From Shimia_B sp038528385 (lineage in GTDB: Bacteria > Pseudomonadota > Alphaproteobacteria > Rhodobacterales > Rhodobacteraceae), in the NCBI GenBank assembly GCA_038528385.1, contig JBCBET010000005.1, positions 1 to 64,000 on the forward strand: DNA of 64,000 nucleotides, given 5' to 3'. Under the pieces are notes generated by a model. It saw only the letters and a program-made list of their open reading frames with translations, ran no database searches and had not been told where the DNA came from. Below are positions 1 to 8,555 of this stretch, piece by piece. The translations under genes were made by a program, and so were the position numbers. Numbering within the stretch: the first letter of the stretch is position 1; each line of letters starts with the position of its first letter.

Positions 1-69
1 TGAGTAGATCGGTCATGTCACAGCGCTCCCCCGGTCCGGGGCGGCGCGCCGTCCCTTTTCACGTGGTGG

Positions 70-891
70 ATGCAGGGGCTGGGGCTCTCGCTGGGCCCGC
101 TCCCCACGGCGCTCGTGGCGCTGCCCCTCGGGATCGCGGCCTGCGCGCTCATGGTGCTTTTCACCGACCGCTCGGTCTACCGGTTCTACCGGCGGCAGAA
201 GGCCTCGCCCGTCATCCTCGTGATCGTCTCCATGGGGGTGATGTTTGTCCTCAATGGCGTGACGCGCTTCATCATCGGCGTGGATGACATCCGTTTCGCC
301 GATGGCGAGCGCTTCATCATCCGCGCGCGGGATTTCCGCGATGCCACGGGGCTCGACGAGGGGCTCGCCTTCCGCACGTCGCAGGCCATCACCATCGTGG
401 TGGCGGTGATCGCGGTGGCCGCGCTCTTCTACTTCCTCAACCGCACGCGCACGGGGAAATCCATGCGCGCCTTCTCCGACAACGAGGACCTTGCGCTCCT
501 TTCCGGCATCAACCCGGAGAAGGTCGTGGCCGTGACCTGGATCGTGGTGGCGGCTCTCGCCACGACGGCCGGCACGCTCTACGGGCTCGACAAATCCTAC
601 AAGGCCTTCACCTACTTCCAGCTCCTCCTGCCGATCTTCGCGGCGGCCATCGTGGGCGGGCTCGGCTCCCCGGTGGGGGCCATCGTGGGCGGCTTCGTCA
701 TCGCGTTTGCCGAGATCGCGCTGACCTACCCGCTCCGGAAGGTGCTGGCTTACCTTTTGCCCGAGCGGCTCGAGCCGGACGGGCTCGTGCAGCTTCTGAC
801 CACCGACTACAAATTCGCGGTGAGCTTCGCGATCCTCGTGATCGTGCTCCTCTTCAAGCCCACCGGCATCATGAAGGGGAAAGCGCTATGA
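70..891 (+). CDS. livH: Branched-chain amino acid ABC transporter permease LivH, 5'-truncated
   Basis: Inner-membrane permease of a LivFGHMJ-type uptake system; it pairs with LivM. The 273 residues are mostly hydrophobic helices with the family pattern, including the loop GLGSPVGAIVGG near residue 197 and a C-terminal KPTGIMKGK. Full-length LivH proteins are roughly 290-340 residues. Here the first helices are missing. Family-like sequence begins around base 55 (FTWWMQGLG), and the frame runs back only to a TGA at 1-3 without recognisable LivH sequence. The ATG at 70 is internal, so the true start is not in this window. The stop overlaps livM by 4 nt (ATGA), so the pair is translationally coupled. 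Family assignment is firm; the 5' end is either a rearrangement or an assembly edge. Confidence 0.85.
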   Translation: MQGLGLSLGPLPTALVALPLGIAACALMVLFTDRSVYRFYRRQKASPVILVIVSMGVMFVLNGVTRFIIGVDDIRFADGERFIIRARDFRDATGLDEGLAFRTSQAITIVVAVIAVAALFYFLNRTRTGKSMRAFSDNEDLALLSGINPEKVVAVTWIVVAALATTAGTLYGLDKSYKAFTYFQLLLPIFAAAIVGGLGSPVGAIVGGFVIAFAEIALTYPLRKVLAYLLPERLEPDGLVQLLTTDYKFAVSFAILVIVLLFKPTGIMKGKAL

Positions 892-2204
892 GCCAGCTTT
901 CGACACGTGATCTGGGGCTCTTCGGCCTCGTGGCGGTGCTGATCCTCGGGACGGGGTACTTCCAGGGGGTGAACACGGCGCTGGTGCTTTTAAACATGGG
1001 GCTCGTGAGCGCGATCATGTCGCTCGGCGTGAACCTGCAATGGGGGTTTGCCGGGCTCTTCAACATCGGGGTCATGGGGTTCGTGGCGCTGGGCGGGCTG
1101 GCGGCGGTGCTCATCGGGATGCCCCCCACGACGGAGGCCATCGCTGCCGGCGGTGGGGGCATGGCCATCGCCATGACGCTGGGCGCCGCCACCATCGTGG
1201 CCGCCATCGTGGCCTACCGCCACCTTGCGCCCGGCTGGACGCGGAGCCTCGCCGTGCTCGGGATCGTGGTGGTGGGCTTTCTCGTCTACCGGACGTTCTT
1301 CGATCCGGCGCGGGACGCCATCGAGGCGGTGAACCCCGCGGGCACGGGCTATCTCGGCGGGTTCGGGCTCGACGGGGCCGGCATGATCCTGGCCTGGCCC
1401 GCGGGCGGCCTCATCGCGGCGGGCGCGGCCTGGGTGATCGGGAAGACGGCGCTCGGCCTCCGCTCCGACTACCTCGCCATCGCCACGCTGGGGATCGCGG
1501 AGATCATCATCGCCATTCTGAAGGCGGAGGACTGGCTCTCCCGCGGCGTGAAGAACGTCGTGGGCATCCCGCGCCCCGTCTCCTACGAAGTCGATCTACA
1601 GGCCGACCCGGCCTTCGCCGAACGGGCCGATGCCTTCGGGCTCGATATCGTGGCCGCTTCCACGCTGCAGGTCCGGCTCGAATGGACGATCCTTTTCACC
1701 ATCGTGCTGGTGCTCATCCTCGTCCTCGCGCAGCTCGCGCTGAACTCCCCCTGGGGGCGGATGATGCGCGCGATCCGGGACAACGAGACCGCCGCCGAGG
1801 CCATGGGCAAGGACGTCACCGCACGACATCTCCAGATCTTCGTGCTGGGCTCGGCGATCCTCGGCATGGCGGGTGCGATGATGACGAGCCTCGACAGCCA
1901 GCTCACGCCCTCGGCCTACCAACCGCTGCGCTTCACCTTCCTCATCTGGGTGATGGTGATCGTGGGCGGCTCGGGCAACAATTTCGGCGCGGTGCTCGGC
2001 GGGTTCATCATCTGGTTCCTATGGGTACAGGTGGAGGTGGGCGCGGCCTTCATCATGGAGGTCATCACGGCCCCCCTGCCCGACGGCTCGGCGCTGGAGA
2101 CCCACCTCCTCGCCGGCGCGCCGCACATGCGGCTCCTGACGATGGGGCTCGTGCTCCTCCTGATGCTGCGCTTCTTCCCGCGAGGGCTGATACCGGAGCG
2201 GTAA
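888..2204 (+). CDS. livM: Branched-chain amino acid ABC transporter permease LivM
   Basis: Second permease subunit of the Liv uptake system, forming the membrane channel with LivH. The 438 residues include the LivM signatures LGVNLQWGFAGLFNIGVMGF (around residues 46-65), RSDYLAIATLGIAEI in the middle, and SPWGRMMRAIRDNETAAEAMGKD, the cytoplasmic loop that docks the ATPases. Several long hydrophobic helices precede and follow. It starts at the ATG overlapping the livH stop. The ATP-binding subunits LivF/LivG and the periplasmic binding protein are not downstream, where an unrelated gene follows after 150 bp. They presumably lie left of the window. Confidence 0.93.
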   Translation: MSQLSTRDLGLFGLVAVLILGTGYFQGVNTALVLLNMGLVSAIMSLGVNLQWGFAGLFNIGVMGFVALGGLAAVLIGMPPTTEAIAAGGGGMAIAMTLGAATIVAAIVAYRHLAPGWTRSLAVLGIVVVGFLVYRTFFDPARDAIEAVNPAGTGYLGGFGLDGAGMILAWPAGGLIAAGAAWVIGKTALGLRSDYLAIATLGIAEIIIAILKAEDWLSRGVKNVVGIPRPVSYEVDLQADPAFAERADAFGLDIVAASTLQVRLEWTILFTIVLVLILVLAQLALNSPWGRMMRAIRDNETAAEAMGKDVTARHLQIFVLGSAILGMAGAMMTSLDSQLTPSAYQPLRFTFLIWVMVIVGGSGNNFGAVLGGFIIWFLWVQVEVGAAFIMEVITAPLPDGSALETHLLAGAPHMRLLTMGLVLLLMLRFFPRGLIPER

Positions 2205-2355
2205 ATGGCGGGTTTTCCGGGCTTTTAGAACGGTCGGGGCTGGGGCATCGTTCGCGCACAGACCCATTGGATATTGCAATGACCCACCTTGCCACGCCCT
2301 GCCCGCAATCCGGGCACCATCCGCCCATGTCGGCCCGCCGCGGCGGAAGCCTGCC

Positions 2356-3039
2356 ATGGACCTGACCATCATCTTTCTCTTCATCATCGCCTCGATGTTC
2401 GGGACGGCGGTGATGATCTGGGCGGTCCGCAAGTCGGGCCAAAAGCGGGAGGACTATGCCGCCTACGCTGCCGCGCAGGGCTGGGACTATTCCAAGACCG
2501 AAGGGGACGGGACGCACCGCCTCGTGGACGCCTTCTGCGAGCCCGGTGACGACTGGGCGCTGCGCATCATCTTTGTCAGCGGTGGCGCGCAGGGGCACGC
2601 GACGCAGCGCTACGTCGAATGGACGACCCAAGCAGGCGCACTGCCCGCGGGTGAGGCCGTGCTCGGCATGCCGATCCCGGAGAAGACGGCGCGCATGCTC
2701 CAAAGCGGCGGCGCCATGGGCCAGACGGTGGCCAGGGCCGCGCTCAAAGGCACGCTATACGCGCTGGGCAATACGCGCTTCGATCTGCCCTTCGACACGG
2801 CTACGGCGGGCCATCCCGGCGGCGTCGTCATGGCCAGCCCCGGGAACGAGGCATCGATGGACGCCCTCCGCGACAGCGCCGATCTCGCGGCCTTCCGGGC
2901 CGCGCGACGCGAGGCCGACGTGCCCGTGATCATCCGCGACACCGAGGGGCTCCGGCTCCGCCGGCCCGGCGCGCCGCGCACGCTCGAGGAGCTGAGCGCG
3001 CTCGTGGCGCTCGGCAAAAGCCTGCGCGCGGCGCTCTAG
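2356..3039 (+). CDS. Hypothetical protein with one N-terminal membrane anchor
   Basis: 227 residues, function not recognised. Residues 3-23 form one hydrophobic segment (LTIIFLFIIASMFGTAVMIW), followed by a basic stretch (RKSGQKRED) and a soluble, mostly alpha/beta-looking domain without recognisable catalytic motifs. This suggests an inner-membrane protein with its C-terminal domain in the cytoplasm. The start at 2356 has GGAAG about 8 nt upstream. It lies 150 bp after livM and converges on the dehydrogenase gene, sharing 4 nt at the stops. Codon use and GC content resemble the neighbours. It is probably a real gene with conserved-hypothetical status. Confidence 0.7.
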   Translation: MDLTIIFLFIIASMFGTAVMIWAVRKSGQKREDYAAYAAAQGWDYSKTEGDGTHRLVDAFCEPGDDWALRIIFVSGGAQGHATQRYVEWTTQAGALPAGEAVLGMPIPEKTARMLQSGGAMGQTVARAALKGTLYALGNTRFDLPFDTATAGHPGGVVMASPGNEASMDALRDSADLAAFRAARREADVPVIIRDTEGLRLRRPGAPRTLEELSALVALGKSLRAAL

Positions 3040-3908
3040 CCCAGCTTGCGCAGGCGCTCCACGAGGCTCGAGGTGTCCCAGCGGCCGCCGCCCATCTTTT
3101 GCACGTCCTTGTAGAATTGGTCGACGAGGGCGGTGACGGGGAGGGAGGCGCCGTTTTCGTTGGCGGTCTGGAGGCAGATGCCGAGGTCTTTCCTCATCCA
3201 GTCCACCGCGAAGCCGTGGTCGAACTTCCCGTCGGCCATGGTCTCGTAGCGGTTCGACATCTGCCAGCTGCCCGCCGCGCCCTGGGAGATGACGGAGACG
3301 ACCTCGCGGATGTCGAGGCCCGCCTTCTCGGCGAAATGCAGCCCCTCGGAGAGGCCCTGGACGAGGCCCGCGATGCAGATCTGGTTGACCATCTTGGTGA
3401 GCTGCCCTGCCCCGCTCTCGCCCATGCGGCGGCAGGCCTTGGCGTAGACCTCCATGATGGGCTCTGCGGCGGCGTAGGCGGCCGTCTCCCCGCCGCACAT
3501 GATGCCGAGCTGGCCGTTTTCGGCGCCCGCCTGCCCGCCGGAGACCGGCGCGTCCACGAAGTGAAGCCCGCGGTGGCTGGCCTCCAGATGCATCTCCCGC
3601 GTGACCCTGGCGGAGACGGTGGTGTGATCGACGAAGATCGCGCCCTTTCCCATGGCCATGAGCGCCCCGCTCTCGCCGGTGCAGACCTCGCGCAGGTCGT
3701 CGTCATTGCCCACGCAGGCCATGACGAAGTCCTGGCCCTCGGCGGCGGCGGCCGGTGTGGGGGCGTGGGCGCCGCCATGCTCCTCGGCCCAGGCCTCGGC
3801 CTTCCTCGTGGTGCGGTTGTAGACCGTCACATCGTGGCCCGCCTTGGCGAGGTGCCCGGCCATGGGATAGCCCATGACCCCCAATCCGAGAAATGCGACC
3901 TTGGCCAT
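3036..3908 (-). CDS. NAD(P)-dependent beta-hydroxyacid dehydrogenase (3-hydroxyisobutyrate / tartronate-semialdehyde reductase family)
   Basis: Soluble oxidoreductase of 290 residues, the usual length for this family. The N-terminal Rossmann fold has GLGVMG at residues 8-13. The substrate motif DAPVSGG is at 119-125, and the catalytic lysine is K172 in GAGQLTKMVNQ. The family interconverts a beta-hydroxyacid and its aldehyde: 3-hydroxyisobutyrate in valine degradation, or tartronate semialdehyde in glyoxylate metabolism. Sequence alone does not decide which. It is transcribed alone, divergent from the acylase gene, with AAGGATG just upstream of the start. The upstream region carries a spaced direct repeat AACGT-N7-AACGT at 3935-3951, a possible regulator site. 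Confidence 0.88.
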   Translation of the reverse strand: MAKVAFLGLGVMGYPMAGHLAKAGHDVTVYNRTTRKAEAWAEEHGGAHAPTPAAAAEGQDFVMACVGNDDDLREVCTGESGALMAMGKGAIFVDHTTVSARVTREMHLEASHRGLHFVDAPVSGGQAGAENGQLGIMCGGETAAYAAAEPIMEVYAKACRRMGESGAGQLTKMVNQICIAGLVQGLSEGLHFAEKAGLDIREVVSVISQGAAGSWQMSNRYETMADGKFDHGFAVDWMRKDLGICLQTANENGASLPVTALVDQFYKDVQKMGGGRWDTSSLVERLRKLG

Positions 3909-4012
3909 GTTTCATCCTTCCGAGCGATGTGTTTAACGTCTGCGCCAACGTAACCGCGGCCCGGCCCGCGTCAACGCAGGTGAGGGGCCCTAGCGCGCCC
4001 CCAGGAGACCCG

Positions 4013-6465
4013 ATGACCCTGTTCCGCTGGCTCGTCCGGCTGACCTCCGCAGCGATCGTGCTGGGCGTGCTCGCGGTCGTTCTGGCCTACTACATCTTCT
4101 CCCGCTCGCTACCCGATTACGACCGCACTGTCCCGGTGACGGGGATTTCGGCGGAGGTGGAGATCGCCCGGGACACCGCCAATGTCCCCCACATCTTCGG
4201 CACGCGCGATGCCGATACGGTCTTTGGCCTCGGATACGTGCATGCGCAGGACCGGCTCTGGCAGATGACGATGCTGCGCCGCACGGCGCAGGGGCGGCTT
4301 TCGGCGCTCTTCGGGGAGACGACGCTCCCCGTGGACCGGATGATGCGGCGTCTCGATCTCTACCGCCTGGCGCAGAGCTCGGTCGCCGCCCAGACGCCGG
4401 AGGCCCGCGCCGTGCTCGACGCCTACGCGGCGGGGGTGAACGCGCGGCTCGCGGAAATCAACGAGGGCGCGCTGGGGCGCGGGGCGCCGGAATTCTTCCT
4501 CTTCGAGCCCGCCATCGCGCCCTGGACGCCCGCCGACAGCCTCGCCGTGCAAAAGCTCCTGGCGCTCCAGCTCGCCTCCCACCTGGAGGAGGAGGTGCTG
4601 CGCGCGCGCGTCTCGCTGGCGCTGCCGGAGGCGCGGATGATGGACATCCTGCCGGAGTTCCCGGGCACGGGGCTTGCGGCGCTGCCCGATTACGCCTCCC
4701 TCGCGCCGGGCTTGGAGCCCTTTGTCGCCCCTCTCCGCGTGGCCGCGCCGCTCTCCCCTGCCCGCCCGCGGGGGTTCAGCGGGGCCTCGAACGCCTGGGC
4801 CGCCGCCCCGGAACGGTCGGCCTCGGGCGGGACGCTGCTCGCCAATGATCCGCATCTGGGATTTTCGGCGCCCGCGCTCTGGTACCTCGCGCGGATCGAG
4901 CTCGAGAGCGGCGGGCAGATCGGGGGCACCATCCCGGGCCTGCCGCTGGTGCTCGTGGGCCGCTCCGCTGATCTCGGCTGGGGGCTCACGACGGCCTATG
5001 CCGACGACCAGGACCTCTACATCGAGGAGGTGAACCCCGACGATCCCGACAAGTACCGCGTGCCGGGCGGCTGGGCCCAGTTCCGCGAGCGGCAGTCGAT
5101 CATCGAGGTGGCGGGCGGAGCGCCGGAAACGCTCACGCTGCGCTGGACGGTGAACGGGCCGGTGCTTGCGCCCGACATGTTCGGGCTCAACGCCGTCACC
5201 CCGCCGGGCCATGTCATGAGCCTCGCCTGGACGGCCCTCGATCCCGCCGACACGTCCTTTTCGGCAGCGCTCGCCACCTCCCGGGCAGGCGACGTGCGCG
5301 CGGCCATCGCCGCCGCCGAAGGCTACCGCGCGCCTGCGCAGAACCTCATCCTCGCCGATGGCCGGGAGATCGCGATGAAAACCATCGGCGCGCTGCCCGC
5401 CCGCGACGCGCGCCACCAGGCGCAGGGCCGCCTACCCACGCCGGGCTGGCGGTTGGAGAACCGCTGGCGGGGTCGGCTGCCCTACTCCGCGAACCCGGAA
5501 TTCATCGGCGCCGATGAGCGGCAGGAGGTTGCGCGCCGCCGGGCTCACGGTGTCGAGCTGCGCTTCCATGAAGCTTCCACTGGGGCGACAGCCAGCGCGT
5601 GCAGCGTTGGGAACGGCTCATGCAGGGCCGCCAGGTCCATACCCGGGAAAGCTTCATGGAAGCGCAGCTCGACACCGTGAGCCCGGCGGCGCGCAACCTC
5701 CTGCCGCTCATCGGCGCCGATCTCTGGTTCACCGGGGAGGCGGCGCCCGCGGGCACGCTGGAGCGGAAGCGCCAGGAGGCGCTGGAGCTCCTCGCCGAAT
5801 GGTCAGGCGAGATGAACGAGCACATGCCGGAGCCCCTGCTCTACGCCGCGTGGATGCGCGCGCTGCAGGCACGCCTCATCCGCGACGAGCTGGGCCCCCT
5901 CGCGGGAGAGTTCGTCCACGTGGAGCCGGTCTTCCTCGAGCGGGTATTCCGCGACATCGACGGCGCCGGCGCGTGGTGCGACGTGGTGCAGTCCGCCCCG
6001 GTGGAGGCGTGCAACACGATCGCGCGCGCCGCGCTCGACGACGCGGTCCTCTGGGTGGAGGAGACCTACGGCGCCGCGCGGCTCTCCTCGCTGCGCTGGG
6101 GCGACGCGCATGAGGCGCGCCACGACCATCCCGTGCTCGGCCGTTCCGCCTGGCTGGGCTGGATCGTCAATATCCGGCAATCCACATCAGGCGGGGATTT
6201 CACCCTGCAGCGGGGCCAGACCGTGGGCCGCGGGGCGGAGCCCTTCTGGAACGTGAGCGGCGCGGGCTACCGGGGCGTTTACGACTTCGCGGACCCGGAT
6301 TCCTCGCTTTTCATCATCGCCACGGGGCAGTCCGGCCACCCGCTCTCGCGCCATTACGACGACCTGGGGGAGCGCTGGCGGCGCGGCGAATACGTGCCCA
6401 TGTCCCTCGATCCCGCCCTGGCGCGGGCGGCCAATATCGGGATCACGCGGCTCGTGCCCCGTTAA
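4013..6465 (+). pseudogene. Penicillin acylase family protein, frameshifted by an inverted duplication
   Basis: Member of the N-terminal-nucleophile penicillin/acyl-homoserine-lactone acylase family, which is periplasmic and self-cleaving into alpha and beta chains. ATG 4013 has AGGAGA 5 nt upstream and encodes a membrane/signal segment (residues 8-31). The beta-chain nucleophile is Ser259 in GASNAW, followed by LLANDPHLGF. The first frame reads correctly to about base 5503 (LPYSANPEFI). Family-like sequence resumes at about 5575 in another frame (SFHWGDSQRVQRWERLMQGR) and runs to the stop at 6463-6465. The 23-24 residues expected between these points are replaced by an inverted copy of bases 5649-5721. 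The replacement shifts the frame and creates a stop at 5680. The gene as written cannot make the full product, unless the break is an assembly or sequencing error. Confidence 0.8.
5504..5721. repeat. Perfect 73-bp inverted repeat with 72-bp spacer inside the acylase gene
   Basis: Bases 5504-5576 are the exact reverse complement of 5649-5721; the flanking bases 5503 and 5577 no longer match. The right arm is in its natural coding context (SFMEAQLDTVSPAARNLLPLIGAD). The left arm is therefore the misplaced copy. Both arms end in short palindromes: ATCGGCGCCGAT outside and AAGCTT next to the spacer. This pattern fits a template switch at short inverted repeats, either in the cell or during amplification or assembly. 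Confidence 0.95.
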
Positions 6466-6695
6466 CGGTGGCTGAGCAGCACCTCGATGTCGCGGGAGCT
6501 GAGCTTGTCCACCAGCCCCTTTTCATCGAGCGTGAGGCCCGCGCCCTTCGATATGTCCTGATGGAGCACCAGGGCGATCTGGCTCGTGGGCTGGTAGTAG
6601 AGATCGGCATGCTCGCGCGTCATGGTTTCGACCATGCGGGCGAGAAGCCGCTTTTGCTTTTCAGCTTCCAGATCAACGCGTTTTTCTTCGAGCAT
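6462..6695 (-). CDS. Hypothetical small soluble protein
   Basis: 77 residues, not recognised. The first 30 residues are highly charged and probably helical (MLEEKRVDLEAEKQKRLLAR), followed by a mixed region with LVLHQDISKG and a C-terminal SSRDIEVLLSHR. There are no cysteines and no membrane segment. ATG 6695 has a good ribosome site, GAGGAG, about 8 nt upstream, which supports the start. It converges on the acylase gene, overlapping its stop by 4 nt. It probably has its own promoter in the 179-bp gap towards hflX. Confidence 0.65.
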   Translation of the reverse strand: MLEEKRVDLEAEKQKRLLARMVETMTREHADLYYQPTSQIALVLHQDISKGAGLTLDEKGLVDKLSSRDIEVLLSHR

Positions 6696-6819
6696 GGCTA
6701 TCTCCTCTGCTAGAAAACCTAGACCGCCCCCGGGCCGCGTCTACGGCACGCCGCCAATTGTTGCGATTTCCACGTCCCGTGCGGGGAGGACGCACCCGCA
6801 GCCCCGCTTCTTTGTGCCT

Positions 6820-6853
6820 CGTACTTCGGGGGGTGTGGGGGGCTGGCCCCCCG
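6820..6853 (-). other. GC-rich hairpin downstream of hflX
   Basis: GGGGGG (6837-6842) pairs with CCCCCC (6847-6852) around a 4-nt loop. On the minus strand it is followed by ACACCCCCCGAAGTACGAGG. It lies 22 bp after the hflX stop, but there is no T tract, so intrinsic termination is doubtful. Similar G/C-run hairpins are common between genes in this bacterial group. Confidence 0.35.
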
Positions 6854-6874
6854 CTCCCGCGCTCTCGCCGCGCG

Positions 6875-8158
6875 CTAGAGCTTGCCGTAGCGCGCGGCCT
6901 GCCGGGCCGTCCATTCCACCACGAGCGCGGGTCCCGCCTCCGTCTGCGCCTCCTCCTGCACGACGCCCTGATCGTAGAGCCAGGCGCGTTTCCGGCCGTC
7001 GGCATGGGACAGCGCGAGCGTCTCCACCTGCCGGGGCGGGGTGATCGAAGCGGAGATGGCCGCGAGGAGCGCGGGCATCCCCTCGCCGGTGAGCGCGGAG
7101 GTGAGGAAGGTTGTCTCCTCCCGCGCGGCCAGGTTCCGCCGGATCTCCAGCGCCTCGGCGTCGAGCCCGTCGGTCTTGTTCCAGACCTCGAAGACGGGCA
7201 CGCCCTCGGCGATGCCCAGCCCGCCGAGGATGTCGGCCACGTCGGCGGCCTGCTCCTCGGTTTCGGGATGCGAGATATCGCGGACATGGAGGATGAGATC
7301 GGCCGCCGTGACTTCCTCGAGCGTGGCGCGGAAGGCGGCGACGAGCTCGGTGGGCAGGTCCGAGATGAAGCCCACCGTGTCCGACAGGATCACGTCCGTC
7401 TCGTCAGGCAGCCGCACCGCGCGCATGGTGGGGTCGAGCGTGGCAAAGAGCATGTCCTTGGCCATGACCTCCGCCCCGGTGAGACGGTTGAAGAGCGTGG
7501 ATTTGCCCGCGTTGGTGTAGCCCACGAGCGCCACCACCGGGTAAGGCACCTTCGCGCGGGCGGAGCGGTGAAGCGTGCGGGTCTTCACCACTTTCGAGAG
7601 CTGGCGCTTGAGGCGGCCGAGCTGGTCGTCGATGGCCCGCCTGTCGGCCTCGATCTGCGTCTCGCCGGGGCCGCCCACGAAGCCCAGCCCGCCGCGCTGA
7701 CGCTCTAGGTGGGTCCAGGCGCGCACGAGGCGCGTGCGCTGGTAGCTCAGATGCGCCATCTCCACCTGGAGCACGCCCTCGCGGGTGGCGGCGCGGTCCG
7801 AGAAGATCTCCAGGATGAGGCCCGTCCGGTCGAGGAGCTTCACCTTCCAGGCGCGCTCTAGATTGCGCTGCTGGACCGGCGTCACCGGCCCGTCGATCAG
7901 CACGAGCTCGATCTCCTCGCGCTCGAAGAGCTGGCCCAGCTCCTCGATCTTGCCTGCGCCGAAGAGCATGCCGGGATGGGCGCGCGGCAGCCGCACGACC
8001 TCCTCGCCGGCCACCTCGAGGTCGGGCAGCGCCACGGCGAGGGAAACGGCCTCGGCCAGCGCGTGCTCGGGCGCGCGGCGCTGGGTCTCGGTCTTGATAT
8101 CGGGGTGCAGCACCCAAGCGCGGGTGGCTTTCGTTTCTGTCGTGTAAAGGTCGGTCAT
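6875..8158 (-). CDS. hflX: Ribosome-associated GTPase HflX
   Basis: GTPase of the Obg-HflX superfamily that binds the 50S subunit and rescues or splits stalled ribosomes under stress. From ATG 8158 it is 427 residues. The N-terminal HflX domain carries GGPGETQ (162-168), and the G1 P-loop is GYTNAGKS (213-220). The later G motifs are visible as DTVGFISDLP and NKTD. A longer open frame reaches 8248, but it runs back into the hfq coding region with a non-family sequence, so ATG 8158 is preferred. It follows hfq by 19 bp in the same direction, the classical hfq-hflX pair. Confidence 0.96.
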   Translation of the reverse strand: MTDLYTTETKATRAWVLHPDIKTETQRRAPEHALAEAVSLAVALPDLEVAGEEVVRLPRAHPGMLFGAGKIEELGQLFEREEIELVLIDGPVTPVQQRNLERAWKVKLLDRTGLILEIFSDRAATREGVLQVEMAHLSYQRTRLVRAWTHLERQRGGLGFVGGPGETQIEADRRAIDDQLGRLKRQLSKVVKTRTLHRSARAKVPYPVVALVGYTNAGKSTLFNRLTGAEVMAKDMLFATLDPTMRAVRLPDETDVILSDTVGFISDLPTELVAAFRATLEEVTAADLILHVRDISHPETEEQAADVADILGGLGIAEGVPVFEVWNKTDGLDAEALEIRRNLAAREETTFLTSALTGEGMPALLAAISASITPPRQVETLALSHADGRKRAWLYDQGVVQEEAQTEAGPALVVEWTARQAARYGKL

Positions 8159-8177
8159 GGAGCCTCCATATAGGGGC

Positions 8178-8411
8178 TCATTCCTCCCCTTCGTAGAGCG
8201 AGATCGGCTGCGACGGCATGATCGTGGAGATTGCGTGCTTGTAGACAAGCTGGCTCTGCCCGTCGCGGCGCAGGAGGACGCAGAAATTATCGAACCAGGT
8301 GATGACGCCCTGCAGCTTGACGCCGTTGATCAAGAAGATCGTCACCGGCACCTTCGTCTTACGGACATGGTTGAGAAATGCGTCCTGTAAATTCTGCCTA
8401 TCTGATGCCAT
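8178..8411 (-). CDS. hfq: RNA chaperone Hfq
   Basis: Sm-like hexameric RNA-binding protein that pairs small RNAs with mRNAs. It has 77 residues from ATG 8411. The Sm1 motif (FLNHVRKTKVPVTIFLINGV) and the Sm2 signature YKHAISTI are both intact. The frame is open to 8474, but the added residues are not family-like and MASDRQNLQD is the typical N-terminus. It sits 19 bp upstream of hflX and 144 bp downstream of trkH. The AT-richer patch at 8475-8500 may hold its own promoter. Confidence 0.97.
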   Translation of the reverse strand: MASDRQNLQDAFLNHVRKTKVPVTIFLINGVKLQGVITWFDNFCVLLRRDGQSQLVYKHAISTIMPSQPISLYEGEE

Positions 8412-8555
8412 CGGCCCGGCCTCTCTTGCCCAATGCTCTTGGCCGCGCGCCACGTTCTCTCCGGCGCCCGGCAATTTTTACTACTATGAGTGGTAATAAC
8501 GGGAGGTTCCAGACGAAATTCAAGCCCTTACCCGATTTATGCTGCAGCTGCGGCA

